This document shows, in pieces, positions 62,620 to 64,000 of a stretch of 64,000 nucleotides of DNA; within the stretch, counting starts at the first letter, position 1, and the number at the start of each line of letters is the position of its first letter. The notes beneath the pieces are model-generated. The model did not search any database and was not told the DNA's origin. It was given only the letters and a program-made list of their open reading frames with translations. The translations under genes were made by a program, and so were the position numbers. The stretch comes from Erythrobacter sp. SG61-1L (GTDB lineage: Bacteria; Pseudomonadota; Alphaproteobacteria; Sphingomonadales; Sphingomonadaceae). The stretch spans positions 2,380,861-2,444,860 of the forward strand of contig NZ_JXQC01000003.1 of assembly GCF_001305965.1 (NCBI RefSeq), read 5' to 3'.

Positions 62620-64000
62620 TCACCGTTCCGTTCCCCCGGTCAACGCGGCGGCGGCCGTTTCGGTTGCCACGGGGACGGGAGCGGCCGCGGAAGGCGCGGG
62701 CGGGATATAGGCCTCAAGACGTTCACCGTCGCAGCCATAGTCCCAATCCACAAGCCTCGGGCCGATCCTGCCGCCCAGCAGCGCACTCGCCTCGGCAAGC
62801 TGCTGCCGGGACCGCACATCCCATCCGCCATGCTGCACATCGTCGCGCAGCCGGTGATGGACAACCAGGCGCACATTACGCACCCGCTGGTGCAATTCAT
62901 CCGGCAAGTCGCTCTGCTCCAGCCGGATCAGCGGCACCAGCGCGGAACCACCCAGCCCATTGAGATAGCACAGATCCAGCACCGCTCCGTCGCCATCCAC
63001 TTCACGCGCATGGCGCACATTCCATTCCGCCGCCACTGCCCCCAGATCGACGAAGCAGACACCCGTCAGCAGCAGCCCTGCAGCGCCGAGGTTGGCGTTG
63101 ATCAGCCACGCCGCGCTCTTGCCCGCAAACATCCGCCACAGCACCAGCACAAGGCCCACCGCGACCAGTGCCATCCACAGCAGGGCGGAAATGCGCAGCA
63201 CCGTCAGCGAATAGGCTTCCACATAGTCCACGGTGCGCAGGGCTGCATTGAACACCAGAAACAGGTTCTGGGCGATCCACAGCACCACCAGCACACGCAC
63301 GGAACGATTGCCTGCCGTCGTCGATCCGGGGCGCAGCGCCACCAGCACGAACAGCGCCGCCAGCAGGGCAGTGGCGATCAGCGGATAGGCTCCACGATGG
63401 GCATAGGAAGCCAGCGTCATCCCGTCGGGCAGCGGCACAAACCCCCACAGCCATGCCGCATCCATCATGTTCTGCATCAGGAAAAGGCCGTTGAAGACCA
63501 CCAGCGAAAGCAGGACGGATTCGGTCGAAACTCCAGGAATATTCAGATCGCCCCGACCGTCGAATGTGCCCAACAGATTCCGAGGCAGATGCGGGCGCAT
63601 CAATGACCATGCCATCCAGACAAGCAGGAGCCACAAGGCCAGACGCAGGAACGTCCAGCCATCGACGCTGGGGCCGCTGAACGATGCCAGCCAGTTCTCG
63701 ATGACCGGGTTGGCCGCCGCGAACAGGCCGACGAACACCAGCGAACCGGCGATCGGCAGAATTATCACCGGCAGCAGCCGCTTCAGCCCACCCGGCGCAG
63801 TGCCCCGGCGCGCATTTGCACCCGCACGGCGGCCAAAGTCGAACGGCGGGCCGATCAGGGAAACGATCGCATGATAGGACAGCCGCTGGAACCAGCGCCA
63901 GCCATCGTCGAAACCCACGGTCCCCGGCATCAGCGTGGCAATACCGGCGGCAATCCAGAACAACAGCCACGGCAGCGGGCTGGCATTGTAAATCATCGCT
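62620..64000 (-). CDS. DUF4173 family membrane protein, N-terminus probably beyond the window
   Basis: At least 459 residues; an in-frame ATG at 63996 exists, but the frame stays open to the edge and family members are longer, so the start is likely outside. Many helices across about 1-350, with the DUF4173 signature ASYAHRGAYPLIATALLAAL. A soluble C-terminal region with LDLCYLNGLGGSALVPLIRL and a Pro/Ala tail follows. The stop overlaps the response regulator start, so all three genes form one operon. DUF4173/DUF4153 proteins have no established function. Confidence 0.8.
   Translation of the reverse strand, partial: AMIYNASPLPWLLFWIAAGIATLMPGTVGFDDGWRWFQRLSYHAIVSLIGPPFDFGRRAGANARRGTAPGGLKRLLPVIILPIAGSLVFVGLFAAANPVIENWLASFSGPSVDGWTFLRLALWLLLVWMAWSLMRPHLPRNLLGTFDGRGDLNIPGVSTESVLLSLVVFNGLFLMQNMMDAAWLWGFVPLPDGMTLASYAHRGAYPLIATALLAALFVLVALRPGSTTAGNRSVRVLVVLWIAQNLFLVFNAALRTVDYVEAYSLTVLRISALLWMALVAVGLVLVLWRMFAGKSAAWLINANLGAAGLLLTGVCFVDLGAVAAEWNVRHAREVDGDGAVLDLCYLNGLGGSALVPLIRLEQSDLPDELHQRVRNVRLVVHHRLRDDVQHGGWDVRSRQQLAEASALLGGRIGPRLVDWDYGCDGERLEAYIPPAPSAAAPVPVATETAAAALTGGTER

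Overview
The window is a stretch of high-GC, densely coded bacterial chromosome. It has no plasmid, phage or insertion-sequence hallmarks. Gene content points to an alphaproteobacterium, most likely Sphingomonadales (Novosphingobium/Sphingobium-like; this is inference). The signs are a PhyR-NepR-EcfG general stress response locus, a class I PHB synthase with a phasin behind a TGC-palindrome promoter, a CycM-like membrane cytochrome c, and several families of short dispersed palindromic repeats such as TCGTCATTGCGAG and CTGAGCTTGTCGAAGG. No rRNA, CRISPR array or transposase was seen. There is one tRNA, Gln with anticodon CUG.

Layout. 1-4.5 kb (minus strand): a sugar-acid type dehydratase cut by the window edge, its MFS transporter, a crotonase-family enzyme and an AlaC-type aminotransferase. 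4.7-7.7 kb: phaC and a phasin, with a promoter between two near-identical operators. 7.8-13.8 kb: clpS, a VIT-family membrane protein, lptF-lptG, a fatty acid desaturase and a large acetyltransferase-like protein. 14-17.6 kb: the complete general stress response core, made of phyR, a CHASE sensor kinase, nepR and ecfG. 17.6-25.6 kb: AI-2E family permease, sodB, a DAACS symporter, glmM with a coupled small zinc-ribbon-like protein, thiD, a LOG-family protein and a nitrilase. 25.7-29.8 kb: tRNA-Gln, ppx-rlmE, cytochrome c and pheA. 29.9-36.8 kb: a tightly overlapping operon of DUF4129, DUF4350, MoxR AAA+, DUF58, SpoIIM, RDD and GNAT proteins. 36.9-43.4 kb: CPA2 antiporter, SMP-30 lactonase, ispG coupled to an unusual five-residue-repeat protein and a GNAT, then a DUF6624 protein and a Tat-exported L,D-transpeptidase-like protein.

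43.4-44.45 kb is the only long stretch without a convincing gene. It holds five palindromic repeats and a near-consensus sigma70 promoter whose spacer is a perfect palindrome. 44.4-52.1 kb: a YcbB-type L,D-transpeptidase, a DMT permease, acnA, two tandem DUF6644 membrane proteins behind an FNR/FixK-type box, and a secreted rhodanese. 52.2-56.6 kb: a very Ser/Gly/Thr-rich secreted protein with a PEP-CTERM-like tail, then a ruvA...ruvB operon into which a TonB-C-like gene and a ParDE toxin-antitoxin pair are inserted. 56.7-60.2 kb: aroC, ahpC and ahpF. 60.3-64 kb: a two-component pair translationally coupled to a DUF4173 membrane protein that runs off the window.

Most of the region is ordinary housekeeping. 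The parts most worth a second look are the phasin control region and its possible internal start, the orphan regulated promoter near 43.7 kb, the FNR-box DUF6644 pair, the pentad-repeat protein after ispG, the MoxR/DUF58/SpoIIM/RDD operon, and the ruvA-parDE-ruvB arrangement.
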